From contig CAYJOG010000066.1 of the NCBI GenBank assembly GCA_964371695.1, forward strand, positions 3,899-9,793: a DNA stretch of 5,895 nucleotides. The letters are read 5' to 3'. Shown piece by piece: positions 5,786 through 5,895 of this stretch. The position numbers were made by a program, and so were the translations under genes. The notes under the pieces are model-generated. The model worked only from the letters and a program-made list of their open reading frames with translations. It had not been told where the DNA came from and did no database searches. Position 1 is the stretch's first letter, and each line of letters begins with the position of its first letter. This DNA comes from CAYJOG01 sp964371695 [NCBI: uncultured bacterium]. GTDB taxonomy: Bacteria; CAYJOG01.

Positions 5786-5836
5786 CGTAGCCCCGGCGTC
5801 TCGCCGGGAGTGTCAACCGCGCCGGAGGCGCGCACC
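5786..5836. repeat. BIME-like double palindrome, copy 2
   Basis: It has the same architecture as the repeat at 345-402 with different stems. A CGTAG foot is followed by 7-bp arms CCCGGCG/CGCCGGG around TCT (5792-5808). After 9 bases come 6-bp arms CGCGCC/GGCGCG around GGA (5818-5832) and then CACC. Read on the minus strand the right hairpin has a TCC loop and a GGTG foot. Stem bases differ from copy 1 but pairing is kept, so the structure rather than the sequence appears conserved. Confidence 0.65.
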
Positions 5837-5851
5837 TTTTTGTATTTTTTT
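5818..5851 (+). terminator. Terminator after the tandem paralog genes
   Basis: The hairpin CGCGCC-GGA-GGCGCG (5818-5832) is followed by CACC, then TTTTT (5837-5841) and seven more T (5845-5851). It is preceded by the stable CCCGGCG/CGCCGGG hairpin. Together they form a good rightward intrinsic terminator about 80 nt after the stop of the second paralog, again built from a dispersed repeat. Confidence 0.6.
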
Positions 5852-5881
5852 CTTATTACCCCGAAAAACATCTGTTTTTTG

Positions 5882-5894
5882 CCGCCTGCGGCGG
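5882..5894. repeat. Short palindrome at the right edge
   Basis: CCGCC/GGCGG around TGC, preceded by TTTTTT (5875-5880). It may be the start of another palindromic repeat cut off by the window edge; too little is visible to classify it. Confidence 0.3.
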
Positions 5895-5895
5895 T

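Overview
The window comes from a GC-rich bacterial chromosome. A protein combining an S-layer homology (SLH) domain with a beta-barrel-like C-terminus suggests a diderm (outer-membrane) bacterium. Nothing seen fixes the phylum. The short palindromic repeats with GTAG-type feet resemble REP/BIME elements, which occur in several diderm phyla.

Left part, minus strand (1-2730). A promoter near 2702-2730 drives a compact pantothenate operon, panB-panC-panD. panB and panC are 2 nt apart, and panC and panD overlap by ATGA. Together they encode ketopantoate hydroxymethyltransferase, pantothenate synthetase and aspartate decarboxylase. These supply ketopantoate and beta-alanine and perform the final condensation; ketopantoate reductase is not in the window. 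The operon ends at a palindromic repeat that also has the form of an intrinsic terminator (about 372-397). Beyond it, on the same strand, lies the start of rpsO (ribosomal protein S15), cut off by the window edge.

Right part, plus strand (2806-5737). Divergent from panB is a gene for an SLH / coiled-coil / proline-rich / barrel-like envelope protein. Between codons 5 and 6 of its signal peptide sits a 186-bp insertion unit made of tandem hairpins. It is flanked by a CTTA repeat, bounded by TGTTTTAAAAGT inverted repeats, and is exactly in frame with no stop. Removing it restores a textbook signal peptide. Two tandem paralogous genes of unknown function follow (249 and 256 aa, 0-nt spacing). 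They weakly recall the proteobacterial 'FFLEELY-motif' hypothetical proteins.

Repeats. Two BIME-like double palindromes (345-402 and 5786-5836) share one layout: outward GTRGC-type feet, TCT and GGA loops, and a 9-nt spacer between hairpins. Their stem sequences are unrelated. Both lie downstream of genes and probably act as terminators.

The most interesting item is the in-frame palindromic element in the SLH protein's signal peptide. No tRNA, rRNA, CRISPR array or transposase gene was seen.
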